A stretch of DNA of 62,484 nt from JAWXCF01 sp034440515 (GCA_034440515.1 JAWXCF010000050.1:1-62484), one strand, 5' to 3'. Positions 8,923 to 17,861 are shown, counted from the stretch's first letter. Notes: generated by a model from the letters alone, not told the origin. Numbers and translations: made by a program.

Positions 8923-9335
8923 AATTTTCTTCAAGTAAACTTAATAATGCATAATTTTAATACTGATGTTTGTCAAGGAGTAATATGTTTCACCGATTAG
9001 AAAACAGGCAATTGAGGCATTAAAGAACTATTAAATAACTAAACGAATATTAATTTTATATAAATTTTAAATTTTTGGAATATTTCATTAAAATTACCAA
9101 ATAAAGTGTTTATAATAAGTTATTTACAATATAGTAAGTATGTTTACTTATCATTATTAGTGTTATCAAATTGTAAACTATACCTTAAAGAAACAGTGTT
9201 TAAACATTGACTATTTTAATCTCAATATAAAATCTACCTGTAAAAAAAACGGTAAAAACTACACTAAAAAAAGTTTTTAGTACGAATTTTTTGCCCAATT
9301 TTACAGCCATACACCACATGATCTCAGCTTCACCA
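8923..9335 (+). other. AT-rich dnaA upstream region, candidate replication origin and dnaA leader
   Basis: The largest gene-free stretch of the window, 413 bases, very AT-rich. It holds two near-DnaA boxes in opposite orientation (TGTTTATAA at 9107-9115 and TTATTTACA at 9120-9128, each one mismatch from TTATNCACA or its complement), an inverted repeat TAAGTA-TGTT-TACTTA (9135-9150) and the palindrome TGTTTAAACA (9197-9206). Closer to dnaA are two overlapping hairpins that share their right arm: 9253-9260 with 9272-9279, and 9263-9270 with 9274-9281. Position before dnaA, AT-richness and the boxes fit an oriC, but no perfect DnaA box was found and dnaN is not adjacent, so this is only a candidate. 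Confidence 0.35.
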
Positions 9336-10790
9336 ATGAATATAGACAGTACAAAAGATTCGTATGAAGAGGTATGGACTAAATGCCTCAAAGTTATTAA
9401 GGACAACATCGCAGTTCAAGCATTTAAAACTTGGTTCGAACCCATAAAGGCAATAAAATTAGAAGGTAAAGTTTTAACTATTCAAGTACCAAGTCTATTC
9501 TTCTATGAATGGTTAGAAGAGCATTATGTTAAATTATTACATAATACCATTAAGAGAGAACTTGGATCAGGAGCAAAATTAGAGTACAGCATTATAGTAG
9601 ATAATAGCAGTAATGGCGTGAAGGGCACAAATAGTATGCGTATTCCTATGACTACTAATCCTAGACTTGAACCAATGCTAGAAATGCCTATGCCTGATAA
9701 GATAAGTGGGGCTATAAAAAACCCTTTCATTTTACCTGGGTTAAAGAAACTAAATGTTGATCCACAACTGAATGCAAACCTGAACTTTGATAATTATGTA
9801 GAGGGCCCTTGCAATAGGTTAGCTAGAAGTGCTGGTATGGCAGTAGCATCTAAACCTGGTGGCACCTCATTTAATCCTATATTTATATATGGTAATACAG
9901 GCCTTGGCAAAACGCACCTTGCACAAGCCATAGGCAATGAAATAAGGAGCAGTTATCCCAATAAAACAGTACTTTATGTTCGTGCAGATACTTTTATTAC
10001 TCAATTTGTAGAAGCCATAAAAAGCGGAACACCGTCAGACTTTACACATTTTTATCAAATGATAGATGTACTAATATTAGACGATGTACACGACTTAGCA
10101 AATAAAGAGCGTACTCAAGAAATTTTCTTCCAAATATTTAATCACTTGCACCAGAATAATAAACAAATTATTTTGACTAGTGATAGACCGCCTAAAGATA
10201 TTCAGGGAATCACCGATAGACTACTTAGCCGATTCAGATGGGGTTTGAGTGCAGACTTGCACGCACCAGACTATGAGACTAGGTTGGCTATTGTGGAGAA
10301 AAAGCTATATAATGAAGGTATAACACTGCCTAAGGACGTAATGGAATATGTTGCCTATAACATTACAGACAGCATTAGAGAATTAGAAGGTGCAATTATA
10401 TCTCTAATTGCTAATAGCAACCTGTCTAGGAAAAATATTGATTTGCCTTGGGCTAAAGAAATTCTAAAAAACAGTGTTAAGAGTAAGAATAAGGAACTTA
10501 GCATAGAGGAAATTCAAAAGTTAGTTGGTGATTACTTCGATGTAAATGTTGAGTTATTAAAAGCTAAAACAAGGAAGCGTCATATAGTACAGGCACGCCA
10601 AATATGTATGTATTTCTCTAAAAATATGACGAACTCTAGCCTTTCTAGAATCGGGAAATATTTTGGTGACAGAGATCATACTACGGTAATTCACGCCTGC
10701 AATACTGTTCAAGATCTGATGGATACCGATCAGAAATTTAGAGATAAAGTAAATGAATTAGAAAAACTAATCTCTATCAATTTGAAATAA
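9336..10790 (+). CDS. dnaA: Chromosomal replication initiator DnaA
   Basis: Binds DnaA boxes at the origin and melts it in the ATP form. Domain I is the N-terminal region with EVWTKCLKVIKDNIAVQAFKTWF split over about 8-30. The AAA+ domain III has Walker A GNTGLGKTHLAQA (about 187-199), Walker B VLILDDVHDL (about 245-254), and the sensor region TSDRPPKDIQ and SRFRWGLSADL. Domain IV has the DnaA signature with GDRDHTTVIHA (about 449-459). I chose the ATG at 9336 (MNIDSTKD). A TTG at 9291 and an ATG at 9318 only add a non-conserved tail and lie close to the upstream hairpins. Length (484) is normal. A strong terminator follows directly. No dnaN lies next to it. Confidence 0.98.
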   Translation: MNIDSTKDSYEEVWTKCLKVIKDNIAVQAFKTWFEPIKAIKLEGKVLTIQVPSLFFYEWLEEHYVKLLHNTIKRELGSGAKLEYSIIVDNSSNGVKGTNSMRIPMTTNPRLEPMLEMPMPDKISGAIKNPFILPGLKKLNVDPQLNANLNFDNYVEGPCNRLARSAGMAVASKPGGTSFNPIFIYGNTGLGKTHLAQAIGNEIRSSYPNKTVLYVRADTFITQFVEAIKSGTPSDFTHFYQMIDVLILDDVHDLANKERTQEIFFQIFNHLHQNNKQIILTSDRPPKDIQGITDRLLSRFRWGLSADLHAPDYETRLAIVEKKLYNEGITLPKDVMEYVAYNITDSIRELEGAIISLIANSNLSRKNIDLPWAKEILKNSVKSKNKELSIEEIQKLVGDYFDVNVELLKAKTRKRHIVQARQICMYFSKNMTNSSLSRIGKYFGDRDHTTVIHACNTVQDLMDTDQKFRDKVNELEKLISINLK

Positions 10791-10815
10791 GATTTTACAG
10801 TTTTCTTATAATATG

Positions 10816-10848
10816 AAACCCGTTTAGTCTTACTAATCGGGTTTTTTT
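10816..10848 (+). terminator. Rho-independent terminator after dnaA
   Basis: Stem AAACCCG (10816-10822) pairs with CGGGTTT (10838-10844), extended inside by TTAGT/ACTAA across one mismatch, and runs into seven T residues. It separates dnaA from the convergent rsmE gene, whose stop codon overlaps the end of the T run. Confidence 0.85.
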
Positions 10849-11551
10849 ATTTGGTTAGGTTATTGTTGTTTGCTGTGATTAGCGCATATAGAGCTGCTGT
10901 TTCAGCCCTTAATATCTGTTTGCCTAGGCTAACAGGCTTGAAACTATTTACGATGGCTACATCTACCTCATTTGGAGTGAAATCACCCTCAGGTCCTATT
11001 AATATAATTGCCGGTTCTTTATCACAGTATTCATTTTGTAAATGTAGCTCTAGACCAATAGGACAGTATGCTATGAATTTATTATTGTAGTTGAGTGATT
11101 TAACCCAGTCTTCAAATTTTGGGGCAAGCTCAATTTTAGGCATCCACACATTTCCAGATTGCTTTAGTGCATTTTGTGCTATTTTATTTAATCTGCCTAA
11201 ATCAATTCCAGATTTTTCAGTGTTTTTACTGAAATATATAAATACAGAGTCTATGCCACATTCTACGGCTTTTTCTAGAAACCATTCCATTCGGTCTCTC
11301 TTTTTTATGTTGGCCAGCCCTATGGAAATTTTTGACCTTTCTGTGATTTTGTTTACTTCAATGATTTTTACACACAGCAATTCTTTTATGTCAATTATTT
11401 CAGCTGTAGCCAATTGACCTTTGCCATTTAGAATTCTTACAGTATCGTGCTGGCGACAACGCATTACTTTTATGGCGTGGTGGCTCTCCTCTGCATTTAA
11501 AGTAAACGTTTGTTTAACAATTAGATTATCATCAATCAAAAATGTCTTCAT
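10847..11551 (-). CDS. rsmE: 16S rRNA (uracil(1498)-N3)-methyltransferase RsmE
   Basis: SAM-dependent SPOUT methyltransferase that makes m3U1498 in 16S rRNA. The 234-residue length is typical. It shows an N-terminal PUA-like part (HHAIKVMRCRQHD, about 25-37), then the knot domain with KKRDRMEWFLEKAVECGID (about 108-126), NTEKSG, KIAQNALKQSG, and the SAM-binding GPEGDFTPNE and SLGKQILRAETAALYAL near the C-terminus. A -7-like GACATTTG lies four bases before the ATG (11556-11563), and a second candidate box TACTTTTG is at 11692-11699 on the same strand. It is divergent from the GH3 gene, with a perfect palindrome between them. Confidence 0.95.
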   Translation of the reverse strand: MKTFLIDDNLIVKQTFTLNAEESHHAIKVMRCRQHDTVRILNGKGQLATAEIIDIKELLCVKIIEVNKITERSKISIGLANIKKRDRMEWFLEKAVECGIDSVFIYFSKNTEKSGIDLGRLNKIAQNALKQSGNVWMPKIELAPKFEDWVKSLNYNNKFIAYCPIGLELHLQNEYCDKEPAIILIGPEGDFTPNEVDVAIVNSFKPVSLGKQILRAETAALYALITANNNNLTK

Positions 11552-11625
11552 AATTCAAATGTCAATATTAGAATAACAATTCATTGCTTTGGATTGTATA
11601 GAAAAGTAATTCAGTTTTATTATAG

Positions 11626-11641
11626 ATAAAAAGCTTTTTAT
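11626..11641. promoter_or_regulatory. Perfect 16-bp palindrome between rsmE and the GH3 gene
   Basis: ATAAAAAG followed by CTTTTTAT, a perfect two-fold symmetric site with no spacer, in the 159-bp divergent gap. It may be an operator for either gene. An AT-only palindrome of this length could also be chance or a weak hairpin. Confidence 0.35.
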
Positions 11642-11691
11642 ACGTTAAGGAACAGTTATGAATGAAACATTATATAATATTGTAGATGTTG

Positions 11692-11699
11692 CAAAAGTA
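11692..11699 (-). promoter_or_regulatory. Candidate -7 box directed at rsmE, part of an 18-bp repeated element
   Basis: The minus strand reads TGCTTTGC followed by TACTTTTGCA, an exact TAnnTTTG box. The same 18-base element with two changes lies before glmM (22438-22455). A TTG is found 22 bases upstream of the box. The leader to rsmE would be about 140 bases, so the closer GACATTTG box competes with it. Confidence 0.35.
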
Positions 11700-11710
11700 G
11701 CAAAGCAATA

Positions 11711-13231
11711 ATGAGTCTGTTCAATACTTTTTTCAGTTGGATGATGTCTGATAGACTTGGTCAGATAGATGCGTCTACTAAGTATCCCTTTGATACTCAA
11801 AATAGAGTCTTTCAAGAATTAATTACTACTGCAGTTGACACTGAGTGGGGCAAAACTTATCATTATTCTGACATAGTCAGTCAAGAGAAATACGCTAAAG
11901 GTGTACCTCTTCAGGACTATAATACGTTAAAAGGTTATATAAAGAAGATGATGGACGGGGAAGCAAACGTGTTGTGGCCTGGTTTAATTCAATGGTATGC
12001 TAAAAGTAGTGGCACTACAGACGATAGGTGTAAGTTTATACCTGTAAGTAGAGATGCCCTACAAAACTGCCACTTCAAAGCTGGTAAGGATTTATACGCA
12101 CTATTCTATAAGGAATTCCCAGAGGCAAATGTGGTGGATGGCAAAACCCTAGTACTTGGCGGTAGTCATCAACTACATACTGTATCATCTGCCCTTAATA
12201 TCAGGTACGGTGATTTATCTGCAGTTCTAATGCAAAATTCCCCTTTTTGGGCAGAGGCTAAGCGGGTGCCGATGTTGAGTGTAGCCTTGATGGATAATTG
12301 GGAGGAAAAAATTACCCTAATGGCAGAATCAACCATCAATCAATCTATAACAAATATACTTGGGGTACCTACTTGGACTGTAATATTAATTAAAAAGCTA
12401 TTTGAAATATCTGGTAAAAATAACTTAATAGATATTTGGCCTAACTTACAATTATACATTCACGGTGGGGTCAGCTTTGAACCTTATAGAGGACTCTTTA
12501 AAAATTTAATTGATTCAAATCAAATGCATTATCAAGAGACTTATAATGCGTCTGAAGGTTTTTTCGCCTTACAAGATGATTTTGCTAGAGATGATATGAT
12601 GTTGCTATTGGACTACGGCATTTATTATGAATTTATACTTGCAGAGCAGTTTGGCAAAGAAAATGCTGAAGTCATTCCACTTGAGGGCGTGGAAACTGGG
12701 AAAAATTATGCTATTATCATTACTACTAATAGTGGTTTATGGCGTTATGCTTTAGGTGACACGGTTAGATTTACTGAAACAAATCCCTATAGAATAAAGG
12801 TATCTGGTAGAACTCGCTTCTTTATAAATGCTTTTGGTGAAGAATTAATTGTAGAAAATGCAGAAAAAGCATTGGCTGTAACGACTAGCGAGACAAAATC
12901 TCATATAAATGACTATACAGCAGCTCCAATATACCTAAGCGAATCAGGAAAGGGGGCACACGAGTGGTTTATTGAGTTTGATAACGAACCAAGTGATCGC
13001 AATCATTTCAATAAGTTATTTGATGATCAACTAAGATTGTTGAACAGTGATTATGATGCTAAACGACTAAAAGATATGGCATTAAGAGAACCTGTAATTC
13101 ACTATCTGCCTAAAGGTACATTCTATGAATGGATGAAATATAAAGGAAAACTTGGTGGGCAAAACAAAGTTCCGCGTCTTAGCAACGATAGAATTTTTGC
13201 TGATGACTTACTAAAATTTATTAATAAGTAA
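11711..13231 (+). CDS. GH3-family acyl-acid amido synthetase-like enzyme
   Basis: Member of the GH3 (auxin-responsive) branch of acyl-adenylate-forming enzymes. In plants these join jasmonate or indole acetate to amino acids; bacterial members mostly lack a known substrate. Seen here are the nucleotide-binding loop YAKSSGTTDDRCKFIPVS (about 96-113), the second adenylation motif YNASEGFFALQ (about 278-288), the LWRYALGDTVRFT block (about 346-358) and a C-terminal domain from about 385. Length 506 fits. It has no signal peptide, so it is cytoplasmic. It is divergent from rsmE and convergent (6-base gap) with the outer-membrane protein gene. No amino acid biosynthesis genes surround it to hint at the substrate. 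Confidence 0.9.
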   Translation: MSLFNTFFSWMMSDRLGQIDASTKYPFDTQNRVFQELITTAVDTEWGKTYHYSDIVSQEKYAKGVPLQDYNTLKGYIKKMMDGEANVLWPGLIQWYAKSSGTTDDRCKFIPVSRDALQNCHFKAGKDLYALFYKEFPEANVVDGKTLVLGGSHQLHTVSSALNIRYGDLSAVLMQNSPFWAEAKRVPMLSVALMDNWEEKITLMAESTINQSITNILGVPTWTVILIKKLFEISGKNNLIDIWPNLQLYIHGGVSFEPYRGLFKNLIDSNQMHYQETYNASEGFFALQDDFARDDMMLLLDYGIYYEFILAEQFGKENAEVIPLEGVETGKNYAIIITTNSGLWRYALGDTVRFTETNPYRIKVSGRTRFFINAFGEELIVENAEKALAVTTSETKSHINDYTAAPIYLSESGKGAHEWFIEFDNEPSDRNHFNKLFDDQLRLLNSDYDAKRLKDMALREPVIHYLPKGTFYEWMKYKGKLGGQNKVPRLSNDRIFADDLLKFINK

Positions 13232-13237
13232 TCTTTT

Positions 13238-14479
13238 TTATTTTACTAATGGGATGCTTAGTCCTACGCTGGCACCAATTCCCTTATTGTTAATTACCAA
13301 ATACTCTGGTCTATCTATGGTTAGGCTTGCCTGAACTATGTCACCTGAATAATTACACATAATTAGACCACCTAAATAAGTACTACCTCCCCCATATATG
13401 CCGAGGCCCAAATTAAACTTGTCTGATAAGGCTTTGTTATAATTCAAACCTAGGTATGGTATTGCACTAGTAATGTATTGATAATACGCATAAACCGTTA
13501 GCTTGTTATTTCTTGATAGTTGATAAGAATAACTAAGGAATACCTTAGTTGGAGCGGTAGTTAACAAAGATTTACCAGTCTGTTGGGTATCAGCTAGGCT
13601 TTTTAGGGTGTCAGTTATAACTATTGCACCGTTGCCACTGGTTCCAGTTTTTATTTTACCTGATTCTATAGTAAATGGCAATCCAGAGAATGATAAGTTT
13701 CCATTGTATTCGTAGCTTTTTCTATTATTCCCCTGCCAAGATATAGCACCGAGGTCCTGAACATTAAGCAAAAACTCATTTTTGTCATTTTTGTGTCGAT
13801 AGGAATAGTTTAGTGTTAGACCAAAACCTTGAATATTGAGCTGCCCATTATAGGTTAAATAATTAACATTAGCTTTCCCATTTATGCTAAGCTCATCGCC
13901 AAATGGGGCTGTAAATAGGGTCAAATTTTCTGTATTAATTTTCCGGAAACTCTGACCTAATAACAAACCCAGACCAAAGCTATGAATAGATTTTGCCTTT
14001 TTGATAGAATAGTTATAGGCAATCTTAGAATATCTTATCTGGTTAATGTTAGCGACTAAATCAATTTTTTTGCCTTCCAAATCTGCATTTCCAGTTAACG
14101 CTAATTTTATAGTTTCACGGTTCAGTTTTGCACCAAGGACTGCATTATAGCTAAAACTAATTTGGTGAAAACTACCAAGCTTATTGGTAAAATTATAACC
14201 TAAATAAAGCTCTGAATTACTACCGTAATTATTATTGTCAGATAATTGATTTAAAGTTTTGTCAACTAAAGTTGATGAAATGTATTGCTCATTAAATGCA
14301 CTTCTTATCAATTTTAAATTGGTACCGTTACCAGCTATACCTACTCCAGTGTTAAGGCTAAGATTATGATTTACAGTATCAATGCCCCTATGTATTTGCA
14401 ATGTAAAAGGATTTTGTGCGTCTGCGAAAAATGGTATGCAAACCAACAAACAGATAATGAAAGACTTAAAAATTCGCAT
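13238..14479 (-). CDS. Secreted outer-membrane beta-barrel protein, uncharacterised (DUF5723-like)
   Basis: Starts with a clear signal peptide (MRIFKSFIICLLVCIPFFAD, cleaved near DAQNP) followed by about 390 residues of alternating strands, many ending in aromatic residues, typical of a beta-barrel. Features include NSELYLGYNF, SFSYNAVLGA and GASVGLSIPLVK as the last strand. I have only a weak family match (DUF5723-like outer-membrane proteins of Bacteroidota). The ATG at 14479 starts exactly at the signal peptide; an ATG at 14497 would add six residues. It overlaps the end of the upstream lipoprotein gene by 14 bases, so the two are very likely translated together and may form a complex in the outer membrane. 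Confidence 0.7.
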   Translation of the reverse strand: MRIFKSFIICLLVCIPFFADAQNPFTLQIHRGIDTVNHNLSLNTGVGIAGNGTNLKLIRSAFNEQYISSTLVDKTLNQLSDNNNYGSNSELYLGYNFTNKLGSFHQISFSYNAVLGAKLNRETIKLALTGNADLEGKKIDLVANINQIRYSKIAYNYSIKKAKSIHSFGLGLLLGQSFRKINTENLTLFTAPFGDELSINGKANVNYLTYNGQLNIQGFGLTLNYSYRHKNDKNEFLLNVQDLGAISWQGNNRKSYEYNGNLSFSGLPFTIESGKIKTGTSGNGAIVITDTLKSLADTQQTGKSLLTTAPTKVFLSYSYQLSRNNKLTVYAYYQYITSAIPYLGLNYNKALSDKFNLGLGIYGGGSTYLGGLIMCNYSGDIVQASLTIDRPEYLVINNKGIGASVGLSIPLVK

Positions 14480-16562
14480 TGTATTTAAATTTCCCATTTA
14501 ATTGTACTTTAAATAAATAATCAGAATAGAGCTGAAGGAACTTGTTGGTTGGAATAGTATTTAACTTCACTTTTACCAAAATCCTATCACCTGCTATTAA
14601 CCCGTTTAAATCGCTGCCACTTATTGGTTTTGCTATTATTCTACTATCAGAGGCTTGAGTTACTAATCCATCTGGATTTATAGCGCCTGCAACTATTGTA
14701 GCACCATTTGGCAAAAGGCTATCTTTTTTAACCCATTGATTATTTACTTGTTTTAAGGTATATAGCTGCATATCTGCATTTAGTGGAAAGCCATTTTTTA
14801 CCAATAAATTCAAAGTAGCCTCTTCTATTTGATCTATGGCTTTTATGTTTCCTATGTTTAGACTGATTGTATCTGTTAATGTTAAGCCAGCTGCAGAAAA
14901 GTTAAGTGGGAAGGAAATATTTAAATTGGCCTCAACTTTACTATCATAGTAAATGAAATCACGATAATTATTGGTATTACCCTCAGGGTTAATTACTACC
15001 TCTAAATCATATTCCAATTCATCAGGTAATAATTCTAATAATTGACCAATATTGCTGTTAGCATTATTTAAGTCTAACTTGGTGTAACTAGCACGTAATG
15101 GATTGTCAGTTGCCGACTTTATGGGTATCAAGGTGTTAATATACTGCGCTGAGCTAAGATCTAATTTTGCACCAGTTTTAGAATTTAAAGCTGTAAGTCT
15201 TCTGATTTTTACTTGACCAGTAGCACCAATAGAATTTATAATTTCTAAATGGGCTTGGAGATCTTGTATTTTTATTTGGCCTGCGGATATTCCACCAAAC
15301 ACGTTGAACTTTACCTTCTCCGGACCAACTTTATATATTGTATTGCCTAGGTAACCTTGAGCATACTCAGGTACTACGTTAAATAAGCCATACTTAATTC
15401 TGATGCTATCGCTTACGTTCAACGTGATCTCATTTCCTGAACTATCTATACGAGCCTTTATGTAACTGGAGAATGTATTGAAACTGTTGCCTTTTATTCC
15501 TGTCAAACTCACAGTATAACCAGCAATGTCTACTGTTTCTGAAATATTACCTTGAACACCGCCAACAGGTGGGGGAACAATTCTGTAAATGCTTATGCCT
15601 TGTCCGTTTTTAAAAGCATTATAAACGTTATAAGTTAATTTTAAAGAGTCTTTAAAGTTATTGAAAGCAGTAATTTTTATATTTCCCTGCCTAAGTTTCA
15701 TATTTATAATTTCTGCTCCACCCAAATTGTAGCGAACATCACTTTGTTCTTCTACAAGGTTTTGCGATGGAAAAATGGCTTTAGCTGATCGAATATTAAA
15801 ATCTTCACCATTTATGATAAGTTTAATAGCATCGCTTGTGTCAATGAGTATTGGTACACCTTTACTTCCAGGTGAGTTAATACTTGTAATATCTAAAACT
15901 AAGTTTCCTTCAACTGTTTTGTTAGATAAATCGTACTTTTTTGTGACACTGGTTTTAGCAGTTATTAAAGGAATGTTGTCTGTTGCAACTACAACTCCAT
16001 TACCCTTATTTTTCAGGGTAAATATCATATTATTTATGTCTATTGGGAAATCATTTTCTATCTTTAATACTAAAAATCCACTCTCAAATGTAGCCTCACT
16101 AAATAAGCTATTAGCATCTACATCTGTTGTACCTGTACTAATATTATTAATGGCAGGTATGGCAATAGTAGAACCATTAAATGAAGGCAAGAATACTAAT
16201 TGTCCAACATTTGGCTGTTTAGAAATAAAACCTAGTGATATAGATCGAGTTATAACTCTTTTACCTAGGTCTAATGCGGATAATTTTACTGACCTGACGA
16301 ATTCAGTATCGTTTACAGTGAGTATGTCTTTGGCAAATATGGTTTTAACATTTCGCCTATTTACTATGGTAATTTTGTTATTATCGATGCTAATTATGCT
16401 GTCTGGCAACAAGTTGCTAATAGATAATTCTAAGGAGGCTAAAGGTACTAAGGCATTAATGTCCCAGCCGAGATTCCCTTCTTTTTTACAGGCACCGATT
16501 ACCAATGTAATTAGCAACAAGCCAAGGCAAGATTTGATAATTCTTTTAGATAGTAAAACCAT
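14466..16562 (-). CDS. Large uncharacterised lipoprotein
   Basis: A 698-residue lipoprotein: signal segment SCLGLLLITLVIGAC with the lipobox Cys at about 25, followed by charged residues (KKEGN). The mature part is a long run of beta-rich repeats with recurring IDLNN-, NL- and SDSIRIKY-like strands, lacking any catalytic motif I recognise. It may be made of immunoglobulin-like modules. A -7 box TAAATTTG with a TTG 22 bases upstream lies at 16593-16625, giving a leader of about 30 bases. It is followed by the overlapping outer-membrane protein gene. A role in surface assembly or adhesion is inference only. Confidence 0.7.
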   Translation of the reverse strand: MVLLSKRIIKSCLGLLLITLVIGACKKEGNLGWDINALVPLASLELSISNLLPDSIISIDNNKITIVNRRNVKTIFAKDILTVNDTEFVRSVKLSALDLGKRVITRSISLGFISKQPNVGQLVFLPSFNGSTIAIPAINNISTGTTDVDANSLFSEATFESGFLVLKIENDFPIDINNMIFTLKNKGNGVVVATDNIPLITAKTSVTKKYDLSNKTVEGNLVLDITSINSPGSKGVPILIDTSDAIKLIINGEDFNIRSAKAIFPSQNLVEEQSDVRYNLGGAEIINMKLRQGNIKITAFNNFKDSLKLTYNVYNAFKNGQGISIYRIVPPPVGGVQGNISETVDIAGYTVSLTGIKGNSFNTFSSYIKARIDSSGNEITLNVSDSIRIKYGLFNVVPEYAQGYLGNTIYKVGPEKVKFNVFGGISAGQIKIQDLQAHLEIINSIGATGQVKIRRLTALNSKTGAKLDLSSAQYINTLIPIKSATDNPLRASYTKLDLNNANSNIGQLLELLPDELEYDLEVVINPEGNTNNYRDFIYYDSKVEANLNISFPLNFSAAGLTLTDTISLNIGNIKAIDQIEEATLNLLVKNGFPLNADMQLYTLKQVNNQWVKKDSLLPNGATIVAGAINPDGLVTQASDSRIIAKPISGSDLNGLIAGDRILVKVKLNTIPTNKFLQLYSDYLFKVQLNGKFKYNANF

Positions 16563-16592
16563 AGTAATAAATTAGCAGCATCAGATAACAAA

Positions 16593-16625
16593 CAAATTTA
16601 AGTATTAATCTCTAATTGCCTTCAA
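16593..16625 (-). promoter_or_regulatory. Bacteroidota-type promoter before the lipoprotein gene
   Basis: On the minus strand ATTG (16623-16626) and TAAATTTG (16593-16600) are 22 bases apart; the -7 box is an exact TAnnTTTG. The -33 half lies inside the end of the M48 protease gene, so the downstream pair can be expressed on its own. Confidence 0.45.
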
Positions 16626-17861
16626 TGCATTGATTCGTTGTATAACAGTGGGATGTGTATAACTAAGAGCAACAACAATCGGGTGAGGATCGGGATTACT
16701 TAGGTTGTCAATGCTTAGTTTTTTTAACGCAGACTGCATAGCTTCATTTGAGTAATGGTCTGAGCTGTATTTATCTGCCTCATACTCGTGTTTTCTACTC
16801 AGTAGGCTAGATAGATATCCAGTAATGCTTGAAATAGGTGTGTATAATATGCCGAATACAATAATATTTAAGCCTAAATGAATTGATTTTGAACCTAAGG
16901 CTAATGACAATTGTGGCAAAAAACTAACAGTGCTAAATAAGAATAGCGTAAACGCAGATAAGAATAACCCAACTGCTAATCCTTTGTATATGTGTTTCCC
17001 TTTGTAATGACCTACTTCGTGGGCTAATATGGCTACTAATTCTGCTGTGCTGTGTTTTTGTATAAGTGTATCGAATAAGACTATTTTCTTAACTGGACCT
17101 AGTCCCGTAAAAAAAGCATTCCCCTTGCTTGAGCGCTTACTCCCATTCATAATTACGACTTGAGCTAAAGGGAAATTAGTTTTTTTGGCAAATTTCAAAA
17201 TCTCATCATTTAATTCACCAGCAGGCAAAGGACTCAATTTATTAAAAATTGGGACGAAAATCGGAACATATAATAAACTAATTAATATGCTAAAGAAACT
17301 CATTATCAACCAAGCATATATCCAAAAATTAGGGCCCGTTTGGTAAATTATGTACAAAAGCAAGTAGGAAATTGGTAAGCCAATTAATATTAATAATCCG
17401 AATCCCTTCAGTTTATCTAATAGCCAAGTACCTATTGTAATATTATTAAATCCATATTTCTGTTCTATTATAAATGTGTCATATAACTGAAATGGTAGCC
17501 CGATAATGCTTGAAACAATCATTATAACCCCAAAAAAAAGCAAATCAGCTAAGATTGCATTTTTAGGAAAATAAGCACCAGTAACATCTGCTAATTGCCC
17601 AAATAATCCAAATAAGATAACTATATTAGTCAAAAAAATCGTTAAAGTCGACTGAATTAATGAAACTTTATAATTGTCTGCGCTGTAGTTCTTTGCCTTT
17701 TGGTAAGCTTCTTCTGAATAAAAATCATAAAGGTGGCTAGGCAAATTGCTTTTCCAACGTATTTGATTTAAATAACCTAGCAGGGTAGAAAATATAAACG
17801 AAATCCCGACTAAAATTAGAATTATTACCGTTAGGTTGTAAGGTGTTATTTTATCTAGCAT
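16605..17861 (-). CDS. M48 family metalloprotease, Ste24/CAAX protease 1 type
   Basis: Membrane-embedded zinc protease resembling Ste24. It has several TM segments, zinc ligands in the HEVGH motif at about 281-285, and a third ligand Glu in KHEYEADKYSSDHY near 345. The GSKRSSKGNAFFTGLG block, typical of Ste24/HtpX-like enzymes, comes before the catalytic helix. In eukaryotes the family trims prenylated proteins; bacteria lack prenylated CAAX proteins, so the native substrate is unknown, and a role in membrane-protein quality control is inference. The ATG at 17861 is used; a TTG lies just upstream. It overlaps the preceding TPR gene by 11 bases, indicating coupled expression. Confidence 0.92.
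   Translation of the reverse strand: MLDKITPYNLTVIILILVGISFIFSTLLGYLNQIRWKSNLPSHLYDFYSEEAYQKAKNYSADNYKVSLIQSTLTIFLTNIVILFGLFGQLADVTGAYFPKNAILADLLFFGVIMIVSSIIGLPFQLYDTFIIEQKYGFNNITIGTWLLDKLKGFGLLILIGLPISYLLLYIIYQTGPNFWIYAWLIMSFFSILISLLYVPIFVPIFNKLSPLPAGELNDEILKFAKKTNFPLAQVVIMNGSKRSSKGNAFFTGLGPVKKIVLFDTLIQKHSTAELVAILAHEVGHYKGKHIYKGLAVGLFLSAFTLFLFSTVSFLPQLSLALGSKSIHLGLNIIVFGILYTPISSITGYLSSLLSRKHEYEADKYSSDHYSNEAMQSALKKLSIDNLSNPDPHPIVVALSYTHPTVIQRINALKAIRD

Noticed and set aside
11658..11711. A 17-codon ATG reading frame overlapping the GH3 start as TAATG, like a leader peptide.
   Set aside because: The same bases form an exact -7 promoter box on the opposite strand, and there is no other coding sign; chance is likely.
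15775..16575. A 266-codon open frame antisense to the large lipoprotein gene.
   Set aside because: The minus strand has a signal peptide, lipobox and promoter; the plus-strand protein is a low-complexity shadow rich in Leu, Ser and Val.
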